Positions 8,724 through 14,940 of a stretch of DNA of 16,883 nt are shown piece after piece. The notes under the pieces are model-generated. The model was not told where the DNA came from. It searched no databases and saw only the letters and a list, made by a program, of their open reading frames with translations. Source of the DNA: CAYNWK01 sp964400875. GTDB taxonomy: Bacteria; Chloroflexota; Anaerolineae; Anaerolineales; UBA4823. The stretch lies in assembly GCA_964400875.1 (NCBI GenBank), contig CAYNWK010000096.1, positions 1 through 16,883 on the forward strand, in the 5' to 3' direction. The position numbers were made by a program, and so were the translations under genes. Every line of letters begins with the position of its first letter. The first letter of the stretch is position 1.

Positions 8724-9986
8724 TCAACGTTCCTCGATCGTAATGCCCAGGATCTCGTCGCCCGGCGGCAGGTTGGCGTTCTCGGCCGGATTGCGGGTCG
8801 ACAGATCGCGCACGACATCCATGCCTTCGATCACCTGCCCAAAGATAGTATAGAGTCCGTCGTAGCTGGGCGCCGGGGACGTGGTGATGAAGAACTGGCT
8901 GCCGTTCGAATCGGGTCCGGCGTTGGCCATGGCGAACACGCCCGGCTGGTCGAATTTAAGGTCGGGAGCGATCTCGTTGCTGAAAGCATAACCAGGCCCG
9001 CCGAAACCGGTGCCGGTGGGGTCGCCGGCCTGGGCGATCTGCCCCGGCAGCACCCGGTGGAAGGTAACGCCGTCGTACCAGCCGTTGCGCGCCAGGAAGA
9101 CGAAGCTATTCACGGCGAACGGCGCCGCCTCAGGGTAGAGCTCCACCACGATGTCACCCTTCTCGGTGGTGATGGTCGCCTGGTAAGACTTGAGCGGGTC
9201 GATCTCCTGGGGCGGGCATTGCGTGTACTGCCGCTCTTCCAGCAGCAGCAAGTTCATGATGATCTCCAGGCTGCCGAAGTCGCGCGGGCCGTTGTAGTAC
9301 TTGCTGTTGATCAAGATGGAGGGCGTCCCGGGCAGGCCGATATCCCGGTTGGTCTCCCAGGCTGACTGGGCCAGGGACTGGTTCTCTTCGCTGAGCATGT
9401 CGGTGTTGAACTGTTCGACGTCGAGGTCGAGCTCGGCGGCGCGTTCCGCCAGCCAGCCCTGGAAATCTTCGATTGATAAATCCTTCCACTCGTCCTGCCG
9501 TTCGAAAAGCAGGTCATGCATGGCCCAAAACTCGCCCTGGGAGCCCGCGGCCTCTGCAGCTTGCGTCGCCAACAGGGCTTTATCGTGGTTGTTGACCAGG
9601 GGGAAATGCCGGTAAACTACGCGCAGGTCTTGCGGGTATTCTTCTTCTAATCGCGTCAGCACGGACGTGAATTCAGCGCAGACCGGTCACTGAAAGTCGC
9701 CGTACTCGATAAGGGTCACGTGGGCTGAATCCGGGCCTTTTACCCAATCCGCCTCGCTGACTGGCGGGAAGAGCGACTGTTCGGTGGGCCCCGGGGTCGG
9801 CAGCAGGCTCACGACGGTGCAGGCGGCTCCATCGCCGGAAGAAGCCGCCTCCGCCTGCGTGGGCGGCGGGGAGGTCTCCGTGGGCGCGGCGGTATCCGTA
9901 GGCGGTCCCGCGGTTGGGCTGGCGCTCTGGCAGGCCGCCAGGATCAGCGCCAGGACCAAAAACAGCAAACTTATACGTCTCGACAT
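8724..9986 (-). CDS. DsbA-like/cyclophilin fusion lipoprotein, probable selenoprotein (in-frame TGA at 9689-9687)
   Basis: Read through one TGA, this is a 420-aa protein. Residues 1-19 are a lipoprotein signal with lipobox L-A-A-C19, followed by a Pro/Thr/Ala-rich linker. Residues about 80-260 are a DsbA-like thioredoxin fold: VTLIEYGDFQ, then the TGA codon 100, then P101-V102-C103-A-E-F, and the cis-Pro loop GTPSILIN. Residues about 268-420 are a cyclophilin-type peptidyl-prolyl isomerase (VTFHRVLPGQIAQAGDPTGTG, FAMANAGPDSNGSQFFITT). The TGA replaces the catalytic Cys of CPVC, so selenocysteine (UPVC) is the best reading. It probably acts outside the membrane on thiol oxidation, reduction or isomerisation and proline isomerisation of exported proteins. 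GGAG lies 11 nt before the ATG, which is a weak site. A sequencing error or a nonsense mutation at this codon is the main alternative. Confidence 0.85.
9652..9689 (-). promoter_or_regulatory. candidate bacterial SECIS element following the in-frame TGA
   Basis: After TGA (9689-9687) the mRNA can fold: UGCG (9680-9677) pairs with CGCG (9655-9652, one G-U), then two G-U pairs, an internal loop containing two U residues on the 5' side, and an apical CAC/GUG stem closed by a GUCC loop (9666-9663). The loop begins 20 nt after the TGA and starts with G, like known bacterial SECIS elements. The apical stem has only 3 bp, so support is moderate. I judged the fold by eye. Confidence 0.5.
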
Positions 9987-10064
9987 TTAAGGGTTTTCTC
10001 CATCATGTTTAAAAAACAAGTTCTTACGCTGGCGCACGCCAAAGTATGCGCTAAACGAAGGCTC

Positions 10065-10070
10065 ATTATA
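10065..10070 (-). promoter_or_regulatory. -10 box of the DsbA-cyclophilin/PrsW operon
   Basis: A consensus TATAAT lies on the minus strand about 80 nt before the start codon at 9986, predicting a 5' leader of about 72 nt. No convincing -35 hexamer is found at 16-18 bp. Confidence 0.45.
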
Positions 10071-10215
10071 ACCGCTGGGGAGAGATGCCGGATGAGAACA
10101 GGATTAACCATGGTCACCCTCTCGAAGACGGTCATGCCAACCGCAGCGAAGCATCCTTGAGACCATAGTAGGAAGCGGCGCTGGTGGATTTACTCAAAAA
10201 CCTGGTGAGGTTTGA

Positions 10216-10260
10216 CCATCGATCACCCCCTCACCTACCCTCTCTCCAAGGGGAGAGGGA
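10216..10260 (+). repeat. repeat unit A with internal CCCTCTC...GAGAGGG hairpin
   Basis: The unit begins ATCGATCACCCCCTCACC and ends in the palindrome 10238-10259, in which CCCTCTC pairs with GAGAGGG. It is an imperfect inverted copy of the unit at 10331-10375: most positions agree, including the flanking GATC, TCACC and hairpin. It lies in a gene-poor gap between the NUDIX and DsbA-cyclophilin genes. It looks like a dispersed REP-like or MITE-like intergenic repeat. Confidence 0.65.
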
Positions 10261-10330
10261 TTAAACTTAGGCAGCAAGCGGTACTTTAACTCTTCCAGGG
10301 AATGGCTTCAGGATTAGTTTAGGGCCCAAA

Positions 10331-10375
10331 CGCCTCTCCCTGGAAGGGAGAGGCTGGGTGAGGGTCGATCAATCG
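10331..10375 (-). repeat. repeat unit B, inverted copy of unit A, with 9-bp hairpin
   Basis: GCCTCTCCC (10332-10340) and GGGAGAGGC (10346-10354) pair perfectly around a TGGAA loop. The rest, GGGTGAGGGTCGATC, is the reverse complement of the start of unit A with a few changes. The two units face each other across about 70 nt and could pair into one long stem. No transposase or clear target-site duplication is seen. Confidence 0.65.
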
Positions 10376-10439
10376 TTTACCGCAATTAACTTATCTAGGC
10401 GGAAGCATACCGCACCTGGGGGAATGTATTTTATTTCTC

Positions 10440-10907
10440 TCACCACATCCCCAAAGTGGGAAAGTCCCCGCGCTGGAATTCCTCGACCCGGCGGCGGCAG
10501 CCGGGGCTCAGGTCCGCCGGCAGCGCATCCAGCGGGAAAAAGGCCACGCGCTCGATCTCGAGGTCGGACTTCCCCGTCAGGCTGAAATCGCGGGTGAGGA
10601 AGGCGGTGATGTGGTCGCTCTTGCGGCTGTAAAAGTGGGTATAAACCCCAAACAGTTCCAGTTCCCCCAGGGTCGCGCCGCACTCCTCGGCGGCTTCCCG
10701 GCGGGCGGCCCCCACCAGATCCTCGCCGCGCTTGACGCCGCCGCCAGGAAAGAACCAGGCGTCCTGGTAGGTATGCCGGACCAGCAGCACCTCGCCGTCC
10801 TGGACCAGCAGCAAGCGCACGCCCAGGGTCACCGGCCTGGTAAAAAACCAGCGGATCCGCATGAGCGCGTAAGCGAACCGGTAGGCGGCTTTAAGAAGCG
10901 CCCGCAT
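10440..10907 (-). CDS. NUDIX hydrolase
   Basis: This protein, 155 aa from the chosen start, has the complete Nudix box GGVKRGEDLVGAARREAAEE followed by CGA, matching GX5EX7REUXEEXGU. NUDIX enzymes cleave nucleoside diphosphates linked to another group, using magnesium held by the Glu cluster. The fold continues with LFGVYTHFYSRKSDHITAFLT and VAFFPLDALP. The ATG at 10907 gives a plausible MRALLKAAYRF N-terminus. Earlier in-frame ATGs at 10943 and 10961 would add an Arg-rich tail encoded by a tandem repeat belonging to the upstream gene. With the 10907 start it still overlaps the metalloprotease gene by 17 nt, so translational coupling is likely. Substrate is unknown. Confidence 0.9.
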   Translation of the reverse strand: MRALLKAAYRFAYALMRIRWFFTRPVTLGVRLLLVQDGEVLLVRHTYQDAWFFPGGGVKRGEDLVGAARREAAEECGATLGELELFGVYTHFYSRKSDHITAFLTRDFSLTGKSDLEIERVAFFPLDALPADLSPGCRRRVEEFQRGDFPTLGMW

Positions 10908-10962
10908 TGTCTTTCGCGCCCGCGTTGTCCGTCGCGCTCGCATCGCCTTTCGCGCCCGCATC
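10891..10962 (-). repeat. 18-bp tandem repeat, three and a half to four copies, at the metalloprotease 3' end
   Basis: On the minus strand, units of the form GATGCGGGCGCGAAAGGC recur at 18-nt spacing from 10962 to 10894, with drift between copies. In the metalloprotease frame they encode DAGAKG, DASATD, NAGAKD, NAGAS. In the next frame they encode MRARKA, MRARRT, TRARKT, MRALLK, the possible NUDIX N-terminus. Each unit except the third offers an ATG. Confidence 0.85.
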
Positions 10963-12249
10963 GACCGCCCGCTGCAGCTGTTCTACCGAGTTCATCCAGG
11001 CCACGCGCTGGAGGAAAGCTGCTAACGAAGGACTCTGGGCGCGCAGGGCGCGCACCGCCGCGCCGACCGGGTCCTCGCCAGCTTCGCCGCCCGGTTGGTC
11101 GGCGTAAGCCCCGTAGAAGGCGAAGTAAGCCTGGTTGAGTTTACGCAGGTGGCGGTAGCCGTGATCCCAGAAGAATACCCGGCGCGCTTCCATATAAGCT
11201 TCGGCCTCGTCAACCTCCCCCGCCGCCAGCAGCTCGTCCACCTTCAGGCGGGTGATGCGCATTTCCTCGCGAAAGTCGAAAACCGGCGTGTCCGGTCCTT
11301 CCACTGGACCTGGCTCGGTCTCCGGCGTCGGCGAGGGCACCAGGTCGGGATAGTAACGCTCCATCACCGCCCGGCCGATCTCTTTCCCGGCGATGGAAGC
11401 CACCGTTTCGTTGAACGTGCGCAACTCCGGGCTGTCCAGATAGCTCAAGCCCAGCGGGCGCAATGTCAGGTAGTTGTGAGTCCACTCGTGTGAGATCACT
11501 TCCGTGAGCCAGTTCAGGTCTGTGGTTTGCATCACCATGGTCGGGTAAACGCCGATCCCGCCCACGTCAACCACCAGGCTCGAAACGTTCAGCGCCTGAT
11601 CGACCTGGCCTTCCAGCGCGGCGCGCTCGTCAACCGGCATGTCGGCGGTCAGCGAGATGTTGGCGTCCTGGCGGATGACGTCCCGTGGTGAGACGATCAG
11701 GGCGGTGGGCAGCGAAGAGGAGCGGTACCACACCGGCGGGATCGGCTGCCCGCCCAGCGTCAAACCCATCTCCGCCAGGACGGAGGCGACCTGATCCTGC
11801 AGGATCGATTCCGCCAGCGGAGCGACCTTCTCTTGCAGCGCTTTGAGCGCTTTCATCTGCTGCTGTTGGGAGGCAGAGGCTGCGGCGGGATCATCCACCG
11901 CCGGATCGGCGTAGATGGCGGTCACCTCGCCATCCAGCTGACCGATGCGCGCTACCAGGGACAGGTTATCCAGGACCACCGCCCGGCGCTGCTCCGGGGT
12001 GAGCTGTCCGGCCAATCCCAGGGCGAGCTGGTCGAGCTTCGTTTCGAAGGCCGCTAAGGTCCAGCTTACGTAGTTGAACTCCAGGTCGCGAGTGAAGGCA
12101 CGCACACGCTGGAGCTCGTCGCCGGAGGGAACCACGCTGGCGCCCAGGATGCTGATCGCTACCAGCGCCAGCAGGAGCAGGCGCAGCCAGCGCCACAGAC
12201 CGGCGGCCAGGGGTCTAATTCGGTGTACGTACCAATTCCTAAACTTCAT
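10891..12249 (-). CDS. membrane-anchored HExxH zinc metalloprotease of unknown specificity
   Basis: This 452-aa protein has one N-terminal hydrophobic segment (about 20-40) after a basic stretch, so the remainder is probably extracytoplasmic. It has a zinc site H254-E255-W-T-H258 in VISHEWTHNYL and a likely third ligand E281 in FNETVASIAG, 23 residues after H258, the arrangement of gluzincins. Between the anchor and the active site is a helical Gln/Ala-rich region (about 45-170). After it comes a charged region with FFWDHGYRHLRKLNQAYFAFYGAYAD, which resembles the end of some aminopeptidase-like families, but I cannot name the family. It contains no cysteine. The C-terminus is a low-complexity Asp/Ala/Lys repeat. 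The NUDIX gene overlaps it downstream. Confidence 0.82.
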   Translation of the reverse strand: MKFRNWYVHRIRPLAAGLWRWLRLLLLALVAISILGASVVPSGDELQRVRAFTRDLEFNYVSWTLAAFETKLDQLALGLAGQLTPEQRRAVVLDNLSLVARIGQLDGEVTAIYADPAVDDPAAASASQQQQMKALKALQEKVAPLAESILQDQVASVLAEMGLTLGGQPIPPVWYRSSSLPTALIVSPRDVIRQDANISLTADMPVDERAALEGQVDQALNVSSLVVDVGGIGVYPTMVMQTTDLNWLTEVISHEWTHNYLTLRPLGLSYLDSPELRTFNETVASIAGKEIGRAVMERYYPDLVPSPTPETEPGPVEGPDTPVFDFREEMRITRLKVDELLAAGEVDEAEAYMEARRVFFWDHGYRHLRKLNQAYFAFYGAYADQPGGEAGEDPVGAAVRALRAQSPSLAAFLQRVAWMNSVEQLQRAVDAGAKGDASATDNAGAKDNAGAS

Positions 12250-12261
12250 ACCTAAGAGGAG

Positions 12262-12290
12262 ATATTACATCTTTCTCGACTGCTCGTCAA
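12262..12290 (-). promoter_or_regulatory. promoter of the metalloprotease-NUDIX operon
   Basis: On the minus strand TTGACG (12290-12285) and TAATAT (12267-12262) are 17 bp apart, the best -35/-10 pair in the window. Transcription would begin near 12255, only about 6 nt before the ATG at 12249, so the mRNA would be almost leaderless. It lies back to back with the epimerase promoter. Confidence 0.6.
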
Positions 12291-12310
12291 ACTGGATTTT
12301 TTCAGTATGC

Positions 12311-12316
12311 TATAAT
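12311..12316 (+). promoter_or_regulatory. -10 box of the epimerase gene
   Basis: A consensus TATAAT, inside GCTATAAT, lies 39 nt before the ATG at 12356. No good -35 is seen. The same GCTATAAT octamer occurs before the DedA gene, and GCTATAGT before the first operon. Confidence 0.45.
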
Positions 12317-12332
12317 CGCGCCACCTTATTTT

Positions 12333-12359
12333 ATGAAAGCATCTCAGAACAACTTATGA
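12333..12359 (+). CDS. possible 8-codon leader peptide (MKASQNNL)
   Basis: An ATG at 12333 opens an eight-codon frame whose TGA overlaps the epimerase ATG (ATGA, 12356-12359). The epimerase has no ribosome site of its own, so coupling through this mini-frame is conceivable. The mini-frame has no clear ribosome site either, so it may be chance. Confidence 0.2.
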   Translation: MKASQNNL

Positions 12360-13309
12360 ACTTCCTGATCACAGGCGCGGCGGGCTTTCTCGGCTCCGCC
12401 CTGGCCAACCGTTTGGCGCGCCAGGGCCACCAGGTGCGCGGCCTGGACGACCTCTCCACCGGCAACCCGCAGGCGCTCTCCCCTGACGTGCTCTTCACAC
12501 GCGGCGACGTCAACGATCGCCCCAAGCTCTGGACGCTGCTGCAGGAGGTCGATTGCGTCTACCACCTGGCGGCGCGCGTGCTGGTGGCCGAATCGGTGCT
12601 CTATCCGCGCGAGTACAACGCCGTCAACGTCGGCGGCACCGTCAGCCTAATGGAAGCGATGCGCGACGTCGGCGTTCGCCGGGTGGTGCTGGTCTCTTCC
12701 GGGGCGGTGTACGGGGACCAGCAGAAACAGCCTTTAAAGGAAAGCGCCCCACCCGACCCGCACTCGCCCTACGCGGTCTCCAAGCTGGCGGCGGAATATT
12801 ACGTGCGCACCATCGGCAACCTGTGGGATATTGAGACGGTCAGCCTGCGGGTGTTCAACGCCTATGGGCCCGGGCAGAACCTGCCGCCCTCCCACCCGCC
12901 CGTGATCCCCAACTTCTTGCGCCAGGCCGTGCGCAATGGGACCCTGGTGCTCCACGGCGACGGCAGCCAGACCCGCGATTACGTCTTCGTGGACGATGTC
13001 CTTAACGCTATGGTGTCTGCCTCGACGGCGCCTGAGGTCAACCGCCTGATGATCAACGTGGGCAGCGGGACAGAGACCAGCCTGCGCGAGCTGAGCCGCC
13101 TGGTGATGGATATCACCGCCAGCGACGCGGAAGTGATCGTCAACCCTCACGCCGAACCCGGCGTGTCCCGCATGTGCGCCGACCTGGCCATGGCGCGGGA
13201 AAAATTGGGCTACCAGCCGCGCATTTCCCTACCCGAAGGGCTGCGTCTGACCCTGGAACGCGACCCGCGCTTCAGCGGCGAGCTCCCCACCCGGCCTATT
13301 CGCTCGTGA
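12356..13309 (+). CDS. NAD-dependent sugar-nucleotide epimerase/dehydratase (extended SDR)
   Basis: This 317-aa enzyme is a UDP-glucose-4-epimerase-like extended SDR. It has an N-terminal NAD site ITGAAGFLGS (G7, G10, G13), DDLSTGN after the second strand, HLAA, SSGAVYGD, and the catalytic Y139-x-x-x-K143 in SPYAVSKLAAEYY. The C-terminal region has RVFNAYGPGQ, GDGSQTRDYVFVDDV and LGYQP, all usual. It interconverts or dehydrates nucleotide sugars for surface polysaccharide; the exact sugar cannot be told. The frame is open upstream, but the ATG at 12356 gives the standard N-terminus directly before the Rossmann motif. No ribosome site is visible. It is divergent from the metalloprotease operon and converges on guaB. 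Confidence 0.93.
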   Translation: MNFLITGAAGFLGSALANRLARQGHQVRGLDDLSTGNPQALSPDVLFTRGDVNDRPKLWTLLQEVDCVYHLAARVLVAESVLYPREYNAVNVGGTVSLMEAMRDVGVRRVVLVSSGAVYGDQQKQPLKESAPPDPHSPYAVSKLAAEYYVRTIGNLWDIETVSLRVFNAYGPGQNLPPSHPPVIPNFLRQAVRNGTLVLHGDGSQTRDYVFVDDVLNAMVSASTAPEVNRLMINVGSGTETSLRELSRLVMDITASDAEVIVNPHAEPGVSRMCADLAMAREKLGYQPRISLPEGLRLTLERDPRFSGELPTRPIRS

Positions 13310-13312
13310 AGA

Positions 13313-13349
13313 AATGAATGACGGCTCGCTGAGCAAGCCGCCATTCATT
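13313..13349. terminator. hairpin terminator between convergent epimerase and guaB genes
   Basis: AATGAATG (13313-13320) pairs with CATTCATT (13342-13349), and CGGCT (13322-13326) with AGCCG (13336-13340), with one mismatch between the two stems and a 9-nt loop. The minus-strand side is followed by T-rich TTTCTTC; the plus side has no T run. It lies 3 nt after the epimerase stop and 8 nt from the guaB stop, so it probably serves guaB and perhaps both. Confidence 0.6.
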
Positions 13350-13357
13350 CTATGGAC

Positions 13358-14803
13358 TTATAAGACGTTGACGTCGTGGACGCCGGATTCTTCCCGCCCG
13401 GCGGGGGTGATGCGGATGAACTCGGCCCGCTCCCACAGCTCTTCCAGGTTCATCGCCCCGGCGTAGCTCATCCCGGAACGCAGCCCGCCGAGCAGCTGGT
13501 GCAGAATATCGGCGACGCCCCCCCGGTACGGCACCACGGCCTCTACCCCCTCTGGGACCACCTCCTGCCATTCCTCCGGCTCGACTTCATCCTCCCGATC
13601 GATCTGCTTACGAGCGACATTGGCGCTGAGCGAAGCCATGCCGCGCACAACTTTGAAGCGCCGCCCGTTGCGGATCACGGCCGCCCCGGGGCTCTCGTCG
13701 GTGCCTGCCAGCAGGCTGCCCAACATCACCGTGCTGGCCCCAGCTGCTAACGCTTTGGTGATATCCCCGGAGTTGCGCAGCCCGCCATCGGCGATGATCG
13801 GCACCCCCAAAGCCTGCCCGGCCTCGGCGCAATCGGCGACGGCGGTCAGCTGGGGAACACCGAACCCGGTCACCACGCGGGTGATGCAGATCGAACCAGA
13901 GCCCACACCGACCTTGACGGTATCCGCGCCGGCTTCCGCCAATTGGCGCACGCCTTCCGAAGTGGCTACGTTGCCGGCAATCACCGGCGCCTGCGGGAAC
14001 CGCGCTTTCAGGCGACGGACCATCTGGAGGACGTGATCGGCGTGCCCGTGAGCCACATCCACGACCAGCACGTCGGCACCGGCTTCGATGCAGGCCGCGG
14101 TGCGCGCCTCGTCTTCGGAGCGCACCCCAACCGCCACACCGACACGCAAGCGCCCTTTGGCATCCTTGGTGGCTTCCGGGTGCTGCTGCATCTTGAGGAT
14201 ATCCTGGGCGGTGATCAGGCCGACCACCCGCTCTTCGGCGTCGATCAGGGGCAGCTTCTCCAGGCGGTGAGCGTGCAGCGTCAGGCGGGCTGCGTCCAGG
14301 GTTTCGTCCACCGGCGCAGAGATCACCCGCTCCCGGGGCGTCATGGCCGCTTCGACGAGTTCGCTATGATCAGTCGTCAGGATCAGATCGCGCTCGGTCA
14401 ACATGCCCAATAAATGACCCGCCTCGTCGGTGACGACCAGACCGCCTATGCCCACTTCGACCATCTTTGCGCGCGCCTCTTCCAGCGTGGCGTCCGGGCG
14501 GATGGTGATCGGGTTCTCGACCACGAAGCTCTCGGCGCGTTTGACCCGCTGGACAATGCCGGCCTGGTGTTCGATGTCCATAAAGCGGTGCACGATGCCG
14601 ATGCCGCCGGACTGGGCCATGGCAATCGCCATCTCCGCTTCGGTGACGGTGTCCATGTTGGCGCTGATGATCGGCATGGCCATGCGCACGCCCGGCGCCA
14701 GCCAGGTGCCGGTATCCACCTGTGAACGGCTGCGAATGGACGAATGTTTGGGCACCAACAATACGTCGTCAAAGGTCAATCCGGTTTCTTGACGCAGTTT
14801 CAT
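13358..14803 (-). CDS. guaB: inosine-5'-monophosphate dehydrogenase
   Basis: GuaB oxidises IMP to XMP with NAD in the cytoplasm, the committed step of GMP synthesis. The 481-aa protein has the (beta/alpha)8 barrel with a CBS pair inserted at about residues 90-205 (IRPDATLEEARAKM, LTERDLI, LITAQDIL). The catalytic cysteine is C306 in GSGSICITRVVTG, where most homologues have GSICTTR. VDVAHGHAD, GNVATSEGV and ADGGLRNSGDITKALAAGA are standard, and the flap contains VPYRG. The ATG at 14803 has GGAGG 5 nt upstream; a TTG at 14815 with AGGAGG 11 nt before it is a weaker alternative adding four residues. It is divergent from mpg, with a 160-nt gap rich in dyads. Confidence 0.96.
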   Translation of the reverse strand: MKLRQETGLTFDDVLLVPKHSSIRSRSQVDTGTWLAPGVRMAMPIISANMDTVTEAEMAIAMAQSGGIGIVHRFMDIEHQAGIVQRVKRAESFVVENPITIRPDATLEEARAKMVEVGIGGLVVTDEAGHLLGMLTERDLILTTDHSELVEAAMTPRERVISAPVDETLDAARLTLHAHRLEKLPLIDAEERVVGLITAQDILKMQQHPEATKDAKGRLRVGVAVGVRSEDEARTAACIEAGADVLVVDVAHGHADHVLQMVRRLKARFPQAPVIAGNVATSEGVRQLAEAGADTVKVGVGSGSICITRVVTGFGVPQLTAVADCAEAGQALGVPIIADGGLRNSGDITKALAAGASTVMLGSLLAGTDESPGAAVIRNGRRFKVVRGMASLSANVARKQIDREDEVEPEEWQEVVPEGVEAVVPYRGGVADILHQLLGGLRSGMSYAGAMNLEELWERAEFIRITPAGREESGVHDVNVL

Positions 14804-14848
14804 CTCATCCTCCAATCAGATTTCTCCCTCCTGTTCGCACCAGGCAGG

Positions 14849-14873
14849 GCGATAGCAGCTGCCTTGTTATCGC
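14849..14873. promoter_or_regulatory. imperfect dyad in the guaB leader
   Basis: GCGATAGCA (14849-14857) and TGTTATCGC (14865-14873) pair over 9 bp with one G-U when read as plus RNA, around a 7-nt loop. On the guaB strand one mismatch breaks the stem. It lies 46-70 nt before the guaB start and may be an operator. Confidence 0.4.
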
Positions 14874-14895
14874 AGTCGCCTTCCCAGAAAGTGGG

Positions 14896-14920
14896 GACAA
14901 ATCGTCTAAATACGATTGTC
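14896..14920. promoter_or_regulatory. GACAA(A)TCGT...ACGATTGTC inverted repeat between guaB and mpg
   Basis: GACAAATCGT (14896-14905) and ACGATTGTC (14912-14920) are reverse complements apart from one extra A, around CTAAAT. This size and symmetry suit a dimeric repressor or activator site serving one or both divergent genes. The regulator is unknown. Confidence 0.45.
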
Positions 14921-14940
14921 TTCTCGCGCCGGGTACTTAC

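Larger units (their letters stand above)
9987..10439. other. gene-poor intergenic stretch of about 450 nt
   Basis: No credible protein or tRNA gene is present. It holds the promoter of the DsbA-cyclophilin gene near its left end, a 6-bp AAACCT/AGGTTT hairpin with a GGTG loop at 10198-10213, and the facing repeat units A and B. The section 10081-10197 shows nothing I can name. Base composition is more AT-rich than the surrounding genes. Confidence 0.7.

Noticed and set aside
8724..9662. A stand-alone peptidyl-prolyl isomerase starting at GTG 9662, with a separate 99-aa lipoprotein upstream
   Set aside because: The split falls inside a conserved DsbA active-site block in one unbroken frame, the GTG has no ribosome site, and the start would remove the catalytic motif and the first part of the fold.
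9687..9689. TGA read as Trp or Gly through a changed genetic code
   Set aside because: Nearly all genes in the window stop correctly at TGA with family-typical lengths, including this gene's own end, so TGA is a normal stop here.
9687..9689. Sequencing error or fresh nonsense mutation
   Set aside because: This cannot be excluded from one sequence, but a random change hitting precisely the catalytic Cys as TGA, with a hairpin after it, is less likely than selenocysteine. It is kept as the main alternative.
9971..10006. 11-codon upstream frame (MMEKTLKCRDV) before the DsbA-cyclophilin gene
   Set aside because: It has no ribosome site, is out of frame with the gene, and overlaps its start without any recognisable leader-peptide feature.
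10216..10375. CRISPR array
   Set aside because: There are only two units, they are inverted rather than direct, and no cas genes are nearby.
10358..10585. Plus-strand frame starting in repeat unit B
   Set aside because: It overlaps the NUDIX gene, starts in a repeat, and shows no domain or ribosome site.
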